Shown here: one piece after another, positions 1-8,267 of the stretch
Position numbering within the stretch: the first letter of the stretch is position 1
How the letters are laid out: each line of letters begins with the position of its first letter
DNA from: Tagaea sp965279565
GTDB taxonomy: Bacteria; Pseudomonadota; Alphaproteobacteria; CACIAM-22H2
Direction of reading: 5' to 3'
Length of the DNA stretch: 64,000 nt
NCBI GenBank assembly: GCA_965279565.1
Contig: OZ257249.1
Location: 2,232,001 to 2,296,000, forward strand
Notes under the pieces: generated by a model
Databases searched by the model: none
What the model saw: the letters and a program-made list of their open reading frames with translations, nothing else
Told to the model about the DNA's origin: nothing
Made by a program: the position numbers and the translations under genes

Positions 1-1008
1 GAGGCGCACAAGGCGATCGACCAGGGTTACCAGTTCTATTCGGCGAGTTCGGGCCGGGCGGAACTGCGCGAGGCGATCGCGGCCTACGTGTCGAAGCTGC
101 GCGGCATAAAGGTTTCGCCCGAGCGCATCTGCGTGACCACGTCGGGCAATTCGGCGATCCAGATGACGATGCAGCTGATCGTCGATCCCGGCGACAACGT
201 CGTGTTCGCCGTCCCGCTGTGGCCCAACGCGGTCGACATGGTCGAGCACCTGAACGGCGAGGTGCGGCGCGTTCCGCTGAAGATGGGCGATGCCGGCTGG
301 TCGCTCGATCTGGATCGGCTCTTTGCCGCATGTGATGGCCGGACGAAGGCGATCTTCCTCAACTCGCCCGGCAACCCGACGGGCTGGATGGCGACACCCG
401 ACGAGCTCAAGGCCGTGCTCGCCTTCTGCCGCAAGCGCGGTATTTGGGCCATCGGCGACGACGTCTACGAGCGCATCGTCTACGACGCCGACCGCGCACC
501 CTCGTTCCTCGATTTCGCCGAGCCGGACGACGCGGTCATCTCGATCAACTCGTTCTCGAAGGGCTGGTGCATGACCGGCTGGCGGCTGGGCTGGATCGTC
601 GCCCCCGTCGCGGTCACCGACACGCTGGCCAAGATCATCGAGTTCAACACGTCGGGGGCCACCACCTTCGTGCAGCGCGCCGGCGTCGTGGCGCTGCAGC
701 AGGAGGGCTTCGTGCGCCAGATCCGCGCGGAATACGCGCAGGCCCGCGACATCGCCTTCCAGCGCCTGTCGGCGATGGGCCGCGTGCGGCTGACGCGGCC
801 GGAAGCGGCGTTCTACGCGTTTTTCGCGGTCGACGGGATGACGGACTCGGTGGAATACTGCAAGCGCATCGTCCGCGAGGCGAATGTGGGTCTTGCCCCC
901 GGCCGGGCCTTCGGCCCCGAGGGCGAGGGCTTCATCCGCCTGTGCTTTGCGACCAGCCCCGACCGGCTGAGCGAGGCGTTCGACCGGCTCGAACCGATGC
1001 TGCGCTAG
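1..1008 (+). CDS. PLP-dependent class I/II aminotransferase (5' partial)
   Basis: The frame is open from base 1, so the N-terminus lies outside the window and 335 residues remain of a family usually near 390-400. NSPGNPTG (bases 361-384) is the conserved substrate/cofactor loop of fold-type I aminotransferases. SFSKGWCMTGWRLGW carries the Schiff-base lysine (bases 559-561) with its usual flanking MTGWR. The enzyme would move an amino group between an amino acid and a 2-oxo acid in the cytosol. It is followed after 17 bp by a DgoK-type kinase and two dehydrogenases, which suggests one operon handling 2-oxo or hydroxy acids. The exact substrate cannot be read; aspartate/aromatic-type is a guess. 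Confidence 0.9.
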   Translation, partial: EAHKAIDQGYQFYSASSGRAELREAIAAYVSKLRGIKVSPERICVTTSGNSAIQMTMQLIVDPGDNVVFAVPLWPNAVDMVEHLNGEVRRVPLKMGDAGWSLDLDRLFAACDGRTKAIFLNSPGNPTGWMATPDELKAVLAFCRKRGIWAIGDDVYERIVYDADRAPSFLDFAEPDDAVISINSFSKGWCMTGWRLGWIVAPVAVTDTLAKIIEFNTSGATTFVQRAGVVALQQEGFVRQIRAEYAQARDIAFQRLSAMGRVRLTRPEAAFYAFFAVDGMTDSVEYCKRIVREANVGLAPGRAFGPEGEGFIRLCFATSPDRLSEAFDRLEPMLR

Positions 1009-1025
1009 GGAGAGACGGACGCCAG

Positions 1026-1916
1026 ATGACGGCACTTGTCGCGATCGACTGGGGAACGACCAACTGCCGGGCCTTCCGGCTGGGTGCCGGCGGCGAGATC
1101 CTGGAAAAGCGCGCGAACGCGCTGGGCATCCTCGCGGTCAAGAACGCGAATTTCGCGGGCGCGCTGATGGACCTGGCGCGCGACTGGATCGACGTGCCCA
1201 CCACCCCCGCCGTGCTGATGGCCGGCATGATCGGCTCGGCACAGGGGTGGATCGAAGCGCCCTACCTGCCGATCCCGGCGGGTGCCGACGACATCGCGGG
1301 CCATCTCGTGCTCGCCCCCGACGCGCGGCGCGAGATCAACGTCGTGCCGGGCCTGCGCGGTTCGGGTGCCGCCGGGCCCGACGTGATGCGCGGCGAGGAA
1401 ACCCAGATCATCGGAACGGGCATCACGGATGGCGTGCTGTGCCTGCCGGGTACCCATTCCAAGTGGGCGGTGGTCGAGGGCGGGCGCATCGTGCGCTTCC
1501 TCACCTTCATGACGGGCGAGGTGTTCGCCCTGCTGCGCCGCAACTCGATCCTCGGCCGCCTGATGGTGGATGCCCCGCACGACGCGCCCGCCTATGCGCG
1601 CGGGCTGGTGCGCAGCCAGTCGGCCGGCGGGCTGCTGCACCAGCTTTTCACCGTGCGCACGGCGGGCCTGCTCGAAGGGCTGAGCCGCGAGGCGGCCCCC
1701 AGCTTCCTGTCGGGCCTGCTGATCGGCCACGAGATCGCGGCCGTGAAGGACATCCTGAAGCCCAAGTCCGCGACCGTCGTGGGGGCGGGCGCACTCGCGC
1801 AGAACTACGCGATCGCGATGAGCGTGGCCGGCATCGACACCGCCTTCGTGCCGGGCGAGGACGCGGCCGCGCGCGGCCTGTTCGTCATCGCGCAGCGCGC
1901 CGGGCTGGTGCGCTAG
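1026..1916 (+). CDS. dgoK: 2-dehydro-3-deoxygalactonokinase family protein (DgoK-like)
   Basis: This 296-residue protein begins with an ASKHA-type phosphate loop, DWGTTNCRAF at residues 7-16, and carries GTHSKW in the middle and an AGALAQNYA segment near the C-terminus, the layout of the DgoK family. DgoK phosphorylates 2-dehydro-3-deoxy-D-galactonate in De Ley-Doudoroff-type sugar-acid catabolism. No KDPG/KDPGal aldolase lies beside it here, so the true substrate may be another 2-keto-3-deoxy acid. The start ATG at 1026 lies 17 bp after the aminotransferase stop. The next gene starts 2 bp after this stop, so translation is probably coupled. Confidence 0.85.
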   Translation: MTALVAIDWGTTNCRAFRLGAGGEILEKRANALGILAVKNANFAGALMDLARDWIDVPTTPAVLMAGMIGSAQGWIEAPYLPIPAGADDIAGHLVLAPDARREINVVPGLRGSGAAGPDVMRGEETQIIGTGITDGVLCLPGTHSKWAVVEGGRIVRFLTFMTGEVFALLRRNSILGRLMVDAPHDAPAYARGLVRSQSAGGLLHQLFTVRTAGLLEGLSREAAPSFLSGLLIGHEIAAVKDILKPKSATVVGAGALAQNYAIAMSVAGIDTAFVPGEDAAARGLFVIAQRAGLVR

Positions 1917-1918
1917 GC

Positions 1919-2953
1919 ATGCGCATCCTCGTTCCCGACGCGCAGTTCCCCGGTGCACCCGACGTCGAGCGCATCCCGCTGGCGGAGGCCGAGTTCCTCG
2001 TCCACCGCACGGCCGATCCGCTGAAGATCCCCGATTCCATCTGGGCGCGCGCCGACGGCGTGCTCGTCTGGCACGAGATGACGATCGACCGCGCGGTCGC
2101 CGCCAAGCTTTCGCGCGCGCGCATCGTCGTGCGCCACGGCGTGGGCTTCGACAACATCGATCTCGCCGCCTGCGCCGAGCGCGGCATCGCCGTGTGCAAC
2201 GTGCCGGATTACGGCACGGAGGAAGTGGCGAACCACGCCATCGCGCTGACGCTCGCCCTGCGCCGAGGCCTGCCGACCTATGCCGAATTGATCGCGGTCG
2301 ATCCGGTGAACGGCTGGCGCTGGCAGGCGGCCCCGCTCGTGCGGCGCCTCACCGGCCAGGCCTTCGCCATCGTCGGCATGGGGCGCATCGGCCGGGCGGC
2401 GGCGGCGCGCGCGAAGGCCTTCGGTTTCGACGTCGCCTATTTCGATCCCTATGTGCGCGCCGACGATCCGGCCGTGTTGCCCTATCTGCGCTTCGAGAAT
2501 CTCTACGACATGCTGGGCGAGGCCGACGTCGTGTCGCTGCACTGCCCGCTGACGCGCGAGACGCACGGGCTGATCGGCGAGGGGGCCCTGTCGCGCTTCA
2601 AGAAGGGCGGCCTGCTGATCAACACCGCGCGCGGCGCCGTTGTCGACACGCTTGCGCTGCTGAAATCCATCGAGGCGGGCCAGGTCGGCGGGGCGGCCCT
2701 CGACGTGCTGCCGCAGGAACCGCCCGATCCCGACGATCCGCTCGTCGCCGCCTATCGCCTGCCGCCCTCGTGGCTGGCGGGAAGGCTGATCCTGACGCCG
2801 CACGCGGCGTTCTACAGCCCGGAAAGCTGGCACGATTTGCGCTACAAGGCCGCCGAGACGATGGCGATGTACCTCAAGGAAAACCGGCTGCGCAACTGCG
2901 TGAACCACAACCTGTTCGCCGAGGGCGCGCTGCCGGACAACGAGAAGACATAA
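1919..2953 (+). CDS. D-2-hydroxyacid dehydrogenase (NAD-binding)
   Basis: The 344-residue product has the two-domain D-isomer hydroxyacid dehydrogenase layout. It shows HGVGFDNIDL in the substrate domain, the dinucleotide loop GMGRIGRAAA, the catalytic-Arg region INTARGAVVD, the acid in DVLPQEPPD and the catalytic His in TPHAAFYS. It should oxidise or reduce a 2-hydroxy/2-oxo acid pair with NAD(H) in the cytosol. It is sandwiched between dgoK (2 bp upstream) and the DenD-like gene (20 bp downstream), so it belongs to the sugar-acid operon. The C-terminal extension and C-terminal-binding-protein-like spacing separate it from phosphoglycerate dehydrogenase SerA, but the substrate remains unknown. 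Confidence 0.85.
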   Translation: MRILVPDAQFPGAPDVERIPLAEAEFLVHRTADPLKIPDSIWARADGVLVWHEMTIDRAVAAKLSRARIVVRHGVGFDNIDLAACAERGIAVCNVPDYGTEEVANHAIALTLALRRGLPTYAELIAVDPVNGWRWQAAPLVRRLTGQAFAIVGMGRIGRAAAARAKAFGFDVAYFDPYVRADDPAVLPYLRFENLYDMLGEADVVSLHCPLTRETHGLIGEGALSRFKKGGLLINTARGAVVDTLALLKSIEAGQVGGAALDVLPQEPPDPDDPLVAAYRLPPSWLAGRLILTPHAAFYSPESWHDLRYKAAETMAMYLKENRLRNCVNHNLFAEGALPDNEKT

Positions 2954-2973
2954 AAGAAAAAGGGGAAACGACG

Positions 2974-3954
2974 ATGCGTGTGGTGATCACGGGCGGTACG
3001 GGCATGCTCGGCAAGAAGCTGGCGGCCGAGATCCTGAAGCGCGGCAGCCTCGTGCTGCGCGACGGCAAGGCGCACAAGGTCGAGAAGATCGTGCTGTTCG
3101 ACGTGTCCGCCGGTTTCGACGTGCCCGCCGATCCGCGCATCGAGGTGCGCATCGGCGAGGTCGATCACAAGCCCACCATCGCCTCGCTCGTCACGCCGGA
3201 CACCGGTGCGGTCTTCCATCTCGCGGGCGTGGTCAGTGCGGGCGCCGAGCGCGACTTCGATCTCGGCTACCGCGTCAATCTCGACGGCACGCGCGTCGTG
3301 CTCGAGGCGTGCCGTGCGCTGCCGCAACCCATCAAGCTCGTCTTCGCGTCGTCGCTGGCGGCCTATGGCGGCGACCTGCCCGACGTGATCCCCGACGATT
3401 TCCGCCCCACGCCGCAGACCTCCTACGGCGGCCAGAAGGTGATGGGCGAGCTGCTTTGCGCGGACTACGCGCGCAAGGGCTTCGTCGATGCGCGAGCGCT
3501 CCGCCTGCCGACGATCGTCGTGCGGCCGGGCAAGCCCAACCTCGCCGCATCGACCTTCGCGTCGTCGATCATCCGCGAACCGCTGGCGGGCCTGCCGGCC
3601 GTCTGCCCGGTCGATCCGGCCTCGTGGATGCCGCTGCTGAGCCCGCGCCGTTGCGTCAACGCGTTCATCCACGCGCACGACCTGCCCGACACCGCGTGGG
3701 GCTGGAACCGTGCGCTGCTGCTCCCCTCGCTCGACGTGACCGTCAAGGATATCGGCGACGGGCTGAAGCGCGTCGCCGGCCAGAAGGCCTACGACCTGAT
3801 CGAGTGGAAGATCGATCCGATGATCCAGAAGATCGTGGCGGGCTGGCCCAAGCGCATGGCGGCCAAGCGCTCGCTCGCGATGGGCTTCACGGTCGACGCG
3901 TCGGTCGACGAGCTGATCCGGAACTACATCGACGACGACATGCCGAAGGTGTAG
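2974..3954 (+). CDS. denD: NAD-dependent epimerase/dehydratase, D-erythronate dehydrogenase-like
   Basis: This is a 326-residue extended SDR. The Rossmann motif GGTGMLGKKLA is at the N-terminus and the catalytic YxxxK is present as YGGQK. The stretches SAGAERDFDLGYRVNLDGTR and LRLPTIVVRPGKPN resemble DenD proteins, which oxidise D-erythronate to 2-oxo-tetronate as the first step of tetronate use. The usual kinase and isomerase partners (OtnK, OtnI) are not seen nearby, so the assignment comes from the protein itself and from the sugar-acid operon context. An AAGGGGAA ribosome-binding site sits just before the ATG. The stop is 3 bp from that of the convergent SDR gene. Confidence 0.75.
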   Translation: MRVVITGGTGMLGKKLAAEILKRGSLVLRDGKAHKVEKIVLFDVSAGFDVPADPRIEVRIGEVDHKPTIASLVTPDTGAVFHLAGVVSAGAERDFDLGYRVNLDGTRVVLEACRALPQPIKLVFASSLAAYGGDLPDVIPDDFRPTPQTSYGGQKVMGELLCADYARKGFVDARALRLPTIVVRPGKPNLAASTFASSIIREPLAGLPAVCPVDPASWMPLLSPRRCVNAFIHAHDLPDTAWGWNRALLLPSLDVTVKDIGDGLKRVAGQKAYDLIEWKIDPMIQKIVAGWPKRMAAKRSLAMGFTVDASVDELIRNYIDDDMPKV

Positions 3955-3957
3955 CGC

Positions 3958-4710
3958 CTACAGCGACACCGACATCCCGCCGTCGATGACCAGCGTCTGG
4001 CCGGTCAGGAACGAGCCGGCGTCCGAGGCGAGCAGCAGGACGGCGCCGCCCAGTTCCGCCGGATCGCCCCAGCGGCCCAGCGGCGTGCGGCGCACGATCA
4101 TCGAGTTGAATTCCTTGTTCTCGATGAGCGGCGTGTTGAGCTCGGTCAGGAAATAGCCGGGGGCAATACCGTTGACGAGCACGCCCCGGGGGGCGAGTTC
4201 GACCGCCATCTGGCGGATCATGCCTTCGAGCGCCGTCTTCGCGGCCGTGTAGGCGACGATGCTGGGCCGGCCGAGATGCGCGGTCAGCGACGTGGTGTAG
4301 ATGATGCGCCCGCTTCCGGCGGCCGTCATGACCTTCGCCGCCTCGCGCCCCAGCACGAAGCCCGCGCGCAGGTGCTGGCCGATCGTCGTGTCGAAATCGG
4401 CGGTCTTGTACTCCAGCAGGGGCGCGCGGATGTTCGAGCCGGCGTTGGAGACGAGGATGTCGAGCCGTCCGTGACGCTTGTGCACGCCCGCGACGGCGGC
4501 CACGCAGGCCGCCTCGTCGGTCACGTCGAAGGGCAGCGCTTCGCCGCCGAGCTTCGCGGCGGCCGCCGACAGCTCGTCCTTGTTGCGGGCGTTGAGCACG
4601 ACCTTGGCGCCGGCACTTGCAAGTGCTGCCGCCATCGCGAAGCCGAGGCCGCGCGAAGCGCCGGTGACGAGGGCCACGCGGCCGGTGAGGTCGAACGACT
4701 TGAGGGACAT
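3958..4710 (-). CDS. SDR family oxidoreductase, gluconate 5-dehydrogenase-like
   Basis: This 250-residue classical short-chain dehydrogenase has TGASRGLG near residue 16, the NAG motif (SNAGS), and a catalytic Ser-Tyr-Lys set in TTSLTAHLGRPSIVAYTAAK. The C-terminus ends in the common GQTLVIDGG segment. Such enzymes reversibly oxidise hydroxyl groups of sugars, sugar acids or polyols with NAD(P). The wording is closest to gluconate 5-dehydrogenase/2-deoxygluconate dehydrogenase types, which would fit the neighbouring sugar-acid genes, but the substrate is not proven. It is convergent with the DenD-like gene. Confidence 0.8.
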   Translation of the reverse strand: MSLKSFDLTGRVALVTGASRGLGFAMAAALASAGAKVVLNARNKDELSAAAAKLGGEALPFDVTDEAACVAAVAGVHKRHGRLDILVSNAGSNIRAPLLEYKTADFDTTIGQHLRAGFVLGREAAKVMTAAGSGRIIYTTSLTAHLGRPSIVAYTAAKTALEGMIRQMAVELAPRGVLVNGIAPGYFLTELNTPLIENKEFNSMIVRRTPLGRWGDPAELGGAVLLLASDAGSFLTGQTLVIDGGMSVSL

Positions 4711-4771
4711 GGCGGGAGCGGCTCCATCCGTTTCTTGTGGATGGCGAATGTAGGCCGTTCCGCGCCCGCCC

Positions 4772-5953
4772 TCAACGATCCAGAAAGGCTTTCAGCCTGT
4801 CGGCCACACGGGACATCGCAAGCACGCCGTCGAGATGGCCGCCCGTCCCCGGGATCGCCACGAGATCGGCTTCCTTGCCCTGCTTCTTCAGGATGTCGAC
4901 CGACTTCTGCGCGTAGGCCGGCACCAGCAGCAGGTCGCTCTCGGCAGGGATGAACAGCGCCTTGGCCTTGATGCGGCCAAGCCCCTCCTCGAGATTGGCG
5001 AGATGGCCGGTCGTGAAGAGCTGGTTGGCGCGCACGAGATAGACGAAGTGTGCGGCATCCGACGCGCGCGCGCGGGCGGCCGACACCTGGTCGAGCAGCG
5101 CTTCGATCTGGTACTTGTTGTCCCACGCGGCGAGCGGGTTCTTCGACGCGTCGGCCCATTTGCGGCCGAACGCGGCGTCGGCCCAGCCATGGTGGCGCGC
5201 GTCGATGGTCACCATCTTCAGCGCGAAGGCGAGGCCGGCGTCTGGGGCGGGGCCGCCGAAATACTCGCCGTTCTTCCAGTTGGGATCGAGCAGGATGGGC
5301 TGCGCCCACATGCCCAGCCGCGCGATCGTGTACGCGTCCGCCTCGCCCACGCCGATCACGGGCACGACGCGCTGGACGAAATCGGGATAGGCCGAGGCCC
5401 ATTCGAGCGACTGCAACGCGCCCATCGAAGCGCCGACGGCGGCATGCACCTTCGTCACGCCGAGCGAGTCGAGCAGTGCCTTCTGCACGTTGACGAAGTC
5501 GCGCATCGTGACGATGGGGAAGCTCATTCCATAGGGCTTGCCGGTCGCCGGATCGTTCGTCGCCGGGCCGGTCGTGACTGTCACGCCGTCCTTGACGTTG
5601 AGATTGACGAGGCTGTCGACCGAGATGACGAAGTACTTGCCCGTGTCGATGGCCTTGCCGGGCCCGATGATGCCGTCCCAGTAGCCGGGGGCGGGCGCTT
5701 CGGCCTTGTACTTGCCGGCCGCGTTCGAGTTGCCGGAGAAGAAGTGCGGCACGATCACGACATTGTCCTTGGCGGCGTTGAGCGTGCCGTAGCTCTCCCA
5801 GCCGATCTTGACGTCGCGGATCGTCTTGCCGCCGAGCGTGGTGTAGCTCGGCATCGTGAAGCTCTTCTTCTCGACGATGCCCACGCTTTCCTGGGCGAGG
5901 GCCGGGGCCGCGAGCGAAAGCGCCAGCAGCGATGCAAGAATCTTGAAGCGCAT
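4772..5953 (-). CDS. secreted alpha/beta-hydrolase, homoserine acetyltransferase (MetX)-like
   Basis: This 393-residue protein starts at an ATG preceded by a strong AGGGGGGAA ribosome-binding site. A longer upstream open frame exists but lacks these signals. Residues 1-20 form a Sec signal peptide ending ALAQ. The body has the MetX-type alpha/beta-hydrolase pattern: GWESYGTLNA near the N-terminus, nucleophile elbow VGASMGALQ, and GTGGHLDG near the C-terminus for the catalytic His. True homoserine acetyltransferases are cytosolic, so export of this one points to a periplasmic esterase or acyl-hydrolase rather than methionine synthesis. It is divergent from the SDR gene at 6018. Confidence 0.75.
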   Translation of the reverse strand: MRFKILASLLALSLAAPALAQESVGIVEKKSFTMPSYTTLGGKTIRDVKIGWESYGTLNAAKDNVVIVPHFFSGNSNAAGKYKAEAPAPGYWDGIIGPGKAIDTGKYFVISVDSLVNLNVKDGVTVTTGPATNDPATGKPYGMSFPIVTMRDFVNVQKALLDSLGVTKVHAAVGASMGALQSLEWASAYPDFVQRVVPVIGVGEADAYTIARLGMWAQPILLDPNWKNGEYFGGPAPDAGLAFALKMVTIDARHHGWADAAFGRKWADASKNPLAAWDNKYQIEALLDQVSAARARASDAAHFVYLVRANQLFTTGHLANLEEGLGRIKAKALFIPAESDLLLVPAYAQKSVDILKKQGKEADLVAIPGTGGHLDGVLAMSRVADRLKAFLDR

Positions 5954-6017
5954 TTTGTATTCCCCCCTTAAAGTTTGACCGAAGGCTAGCATGGCCGCAT
6001 CGTTCGGGAGAGGCGCA

Positions 6018-6758
6018 ATGGGTAACAGGCTCGCAGGAAAAACAGCGTTCGTTACGGCCGCCGCACAGGGCATCGGCCATGCGAGCGCAAAGCTGTTCGC
6101 CGCGGAAGGCGCTACCGTCATCGCGACCGACATCGACGAGGCCAAGCTCGCCGCACTCGCCGGCATCCCGAACCTGACGACGCGAAAGCTCGACGTGATG
6201 GACAAGTCCGCGATCCTCGCGGCCGCCAGGGATGCCGGCCCGGTCGACGTGCTCTTCAATTGCGCGGGCTTCGTGCACAACGGCACGATCCTCGACTGCG
6301 ACGACAAGGCGTGGGAGTTCTCGATGAACCTCAACGTCCGCTCGATGTTCTGGACGGTGCAGGCCTTCCTGCCCGGCATGCTCGCGCGCGGCAAGGGCAC
6401 GTTCGTCAACATGTCGTCGGGTTGCTCGTCGATCAAGGGGGCGCCCAACCGCTTCGTCTACGGCACGACGAAGGCCGCCGTCATCGGCCTCACCAAGTCG
6501 ATCACGGCGGATTACGTGGGCAAGGGTATTCGCGCCAACGCGATCTGCCCGGGCACGGTCGACACGCCCTCGCTGCAGGACCGCATCAACACGGCGAACG
6601 ACCCGGTGGCGCAACGCAAGCTCTTCATCTCGCGCCAGCCGATGGGAAGGCTCGGCAACGCCGAGGAGATCGCGGACCTTGCCCTGTTCCTCGCCAGCGA
6701 CGAATCGTCGTTCATCACCGGGGCGGAATTCAAGATCGACGGCGGCTGGTCGAACTAG
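6018..6758 (+). CDS. SDR family oxidoreductase, BDH2 / 2-keto-3-deoxy-L-fuconate dehydrogenase-like
   Basis: This 246-residue SDR contains TAAAQGIG at the cofactor site, NCAG, a catalytic Ser in MSSGCSS and the Tyr-Lys pair in VYGTTKAAVIGLTKS, followed by CPGTVDTPSLQDR. That last run is typical of the DHRS6/BDH2 clade, whose bacterial members include 2-keto-3-deoxy-L-fuconate dehydrogenase and 3-hydroxybutyrate dehydrogenase type 2. The first suits the sugar-acid setting; the second would fit PHA use elsewhere in the window. The ATG at 6018 is chosen because GGGAGAGGCGCA precedes it; a start nine codons upstream is possible. Confidence 0.8.
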   Translation: MGNRLAGKTAFVTAAAQGIGHASAKLFAAEGATVIATDIDEAKLAALAGIPNLTTRKLDVMDKSAILAAARDAGPVDVLFNCAGFVHNGTILDCDDKAWEFSMNLNVRSMFWTVQAFLPGMLARGKGTFVNMSSGCSSIKGAPNRFVYGTTKAAVIGLTKSITADYVGKGIRANAICPGTVDTPSLQDRINTANDPVAQRKLFISRQPMGRLGNAEEIADLALFLASDESSFITGAEFKIDGGWSN

Positions 6759-6759
6759 A

Positions 6760-6841
6760 CCCTCACCCTAGCCCTCTCCCCGGAGGGGAGAGGGGACGAC
6801 TCTTCACCCTCTCCCGCTTGCGGGAGAGGGCGGGGTGAGGG
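6760..6841. repeat. three-way-junction palindromic repeat between convergent genes
   Basis: The 9-bp outer arms 6760-6768 (CCCTCACCC) and 6833-6841 (GGGTGAGGG) are perfectly complementary. They enclose two perfect hairpins: 6772-6781 with 6785-6794 (10 bp, 3-nt loop), and 6807-6817 with 6820-6830 (11 bp stem, TT between the arms). The fold is symmetrical, so it can form on either strand. It fills the gap between the ends of the SDR gene and the rraA-like gene. It resembles the interspersed CCCTC-rich REP-like elements of proteobacterial genomes. A role as a bidirectional terminator or mRNA stabiliser is inferred. No U-tract follows. Confidence 0.7.
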
Positions 6842-6844
6842 TGC

Positions 6845-7504
6845 TTACAGAATCCCGAACCGCTTGAACACGCTGGCGAGCTTCTCGCCGCGTTCCAGGG
6901 CCGCGCGCGTGCGGTTCTCGCCGGTGACCTTGGCGAGTGCGGCGGCGAAGACCTGTTTTTCGATCTTCTTCGGGATCGCCACGACGCCGTCGGCGTCGCC
7001 GAAGATCACGTCGCCGGATTCCACGCGCACGCCGCCCAGCTCGACCGGCACGTCGATCGCGGCGACCTCGCCGCGGCCCTTGCTGTCGAGCGGGCCGATC
7101 CCGGCCGAATAGACCGGGAAGCCGAGCTTGCGGATCGCGCGCACGTCGCGCGTGAGTCCGTCGGTGAGCGCACCCGTCGCCCCACGTGCGCGTGCGGCGG
7201 TGGTCAGCAATTCGCCCCAGGGGCCGATCTTCGGGTTCGCCCCGCAGGCCATCACGGGAATCTCGAAGGGCTTGAGATCGTCGACAAGTTCGATTTCCAG
7301 CCTGTAGGGATTGTGCCCCTTGGGTACGTGGAAGACCTCGCGATAGAGGGCCGTGCGCGCGCGCCCGAGCAGGATGCGCGTGTCGTCGAGCGGGCGGATC
7401 GCGGGTGCGAAAGCCTGGTCGCGATAGCCCAGCCCGTCGAGCGTGTCGGACACGACCGACACGAACAGCTTGCGCCGGACGGTCGCGAACGGGTCGCGCG
7501 CCAT
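6845..7504 (-). CDS. RraA family protein (4-hydroxy-4-methyl-2-oxoglutarate/oxaloacetate aldolase-like)
   Basis: The product is 219 residues, the usual length of RraA-like proteins. It carries ACGANPKIGPWGELL, DGLTRDVRAIRKLGFPVYS with the characteristic Arg-Asp pair, and FGDADGVVAIP, which together mark the RraA/HMG-aldolase fold. Members of this group include metal-dependent aldolases for 4-hydroxy-2-oxo acids as well as the RNase E inhibitor RraA. In a catabolic operon the aldolase role is far more likely. Its ATG overlaps the stop codon of the upstream SDR gene by one base (TGATG), so the two are co-translated. Confidence 0.8.
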   Translation of the reverse strand: MARDPFATVRRKLFVSVVSDTLDGLGYRDQAFAPAIRPLDDTRILLGRARTALYREVFHVPKGHNPYRLEIELVDDLKPFEIPVMACGANPKIGPWGELLTTAARARGATGALTDGLTRDVRAIRKLGFPVYSAGIGPLDSKGRGEVAAIDVPVELGGVRVESGDVIFGDADGVVAIPKKIEKQVFAAALAKVTGENRTRAALERGEKLASVFKRFGIL

Positions 7505-8256
7505 CAGTAGGTGGCCCGGCCGCCGGTGATGTCGAACACGCCCGCGGTCGTGAAGGAGCAGTCGGCCGAGGAAAGCCACGTCACCATCGCGGCGATCTCG
7601 TCGATCTGCACGAAGCGGCCCATCGGGATCTTGCCGAGCATGAAGGCGACGTGCGCCTCGGTCATCTGCTTGAGGATGTCGGTGTCGGCCACCGCCGGCG
7701 TCACGCAGTTGACGAGCACGCCCGACTTGGCGAGTTCCTTGCCGAGCGACTTGGTGAGGCCGATCAGGCCCGCCTTGGCGGCCGAATAGGCGGGCGCGTT
7801 CGGGTTGCCTTCCTTGCCGGCGACGGACGCCACGTTGACGATCCTTCCGTAGCCCGCCTTCATCATGTGGGGAACGACCGAGCGGCAGCACAGGAACGGC
7901 CCGGTCAGGTCGATGTCGAGCACGCGCTTCCAGTCGGCGACCGGGTATTCCCACGTCGTCGCGTTGGGGCCCGTGATGCCGGCGTTGTTGACCAGGATGT
8001 CGACGCCGCCCATCGCGCCGATCGTGGCGTTGGTCGCGGCGACCACGCTGGCGTCGTCCGACACGTCGGCGCGCACGCCGTGCACCCGGTCGCCCGCCGC
8101 CAGCCGCTTGGCGGCAGCATCCAGGGCCGGCGGGTCGAGGTCCCACAGCGTGACCGAAGCGCCCGAGGCGAGGAAGCGTTCGGCGATGGCAAGCCCGATG
8201 CCGCGCGCACCGCCGGTGATGACGGCACGCTTGCCGCCGAGATCGATCTTGTTCAT
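7504..8256 (-). CDS. SDR family oxidoreductase in the aap operon
   Basis: This 250-residue classical SDR has TGGARGIG at the cofactor loop, NNAG, the catalytic Ser in NVASVAG and Tyr-Lys in APAYSAAKAG. The C-terminus ends with a GVFDITGG segment. It lies 11 bp after aapM and overlaps the start of the rraA-like gene, so it forms the enzymatic tail of an amino-acid-type ABC transporter operon. A coherent reading is uptake of a hydroxy- or sugar-acid, oxidation by this SDR and aldol cleavage by the RraA-like protein. The phrase NAGITGPNATTWEYP is seen in sugar-acid (2-keto-3-deoxy-rhamnonate type) dehydrogenases, but I cannot assign a substrate. Confidence 0.8.
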   Translation of the reverse strand: MNKIDLGGKRAVITGGARGIGLAIAERFLASGASVTLWDLDPPALDAAAKRLAAGDRVHGVRADVSDDASVVAATNATIGAMGGVDILVNNAGITGPNATTWEYPVADWKRVLDIDLTGPFLCCRSVVPHMMKAGYGRIVNVASVAGKEGNPNAPAYSAAKAGLIGLTKSLGKELAKSGVLVNCVTPAVADTDILKQMTEAHVAFMLGKIPMGRFVQIDEIAAMVTWLSSADCSFTTAGVFDITGGRATY

Positions 8257-8267
8257 GGCTTTCTCCC

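Noticed and set aside
4521..6614. Minus-strand frame of about 700 codons crossing the MetX-like gene and the SDR at 6018
   Set aside because: It overlaps three well-supported genes in other frames and has no recognisable domain.
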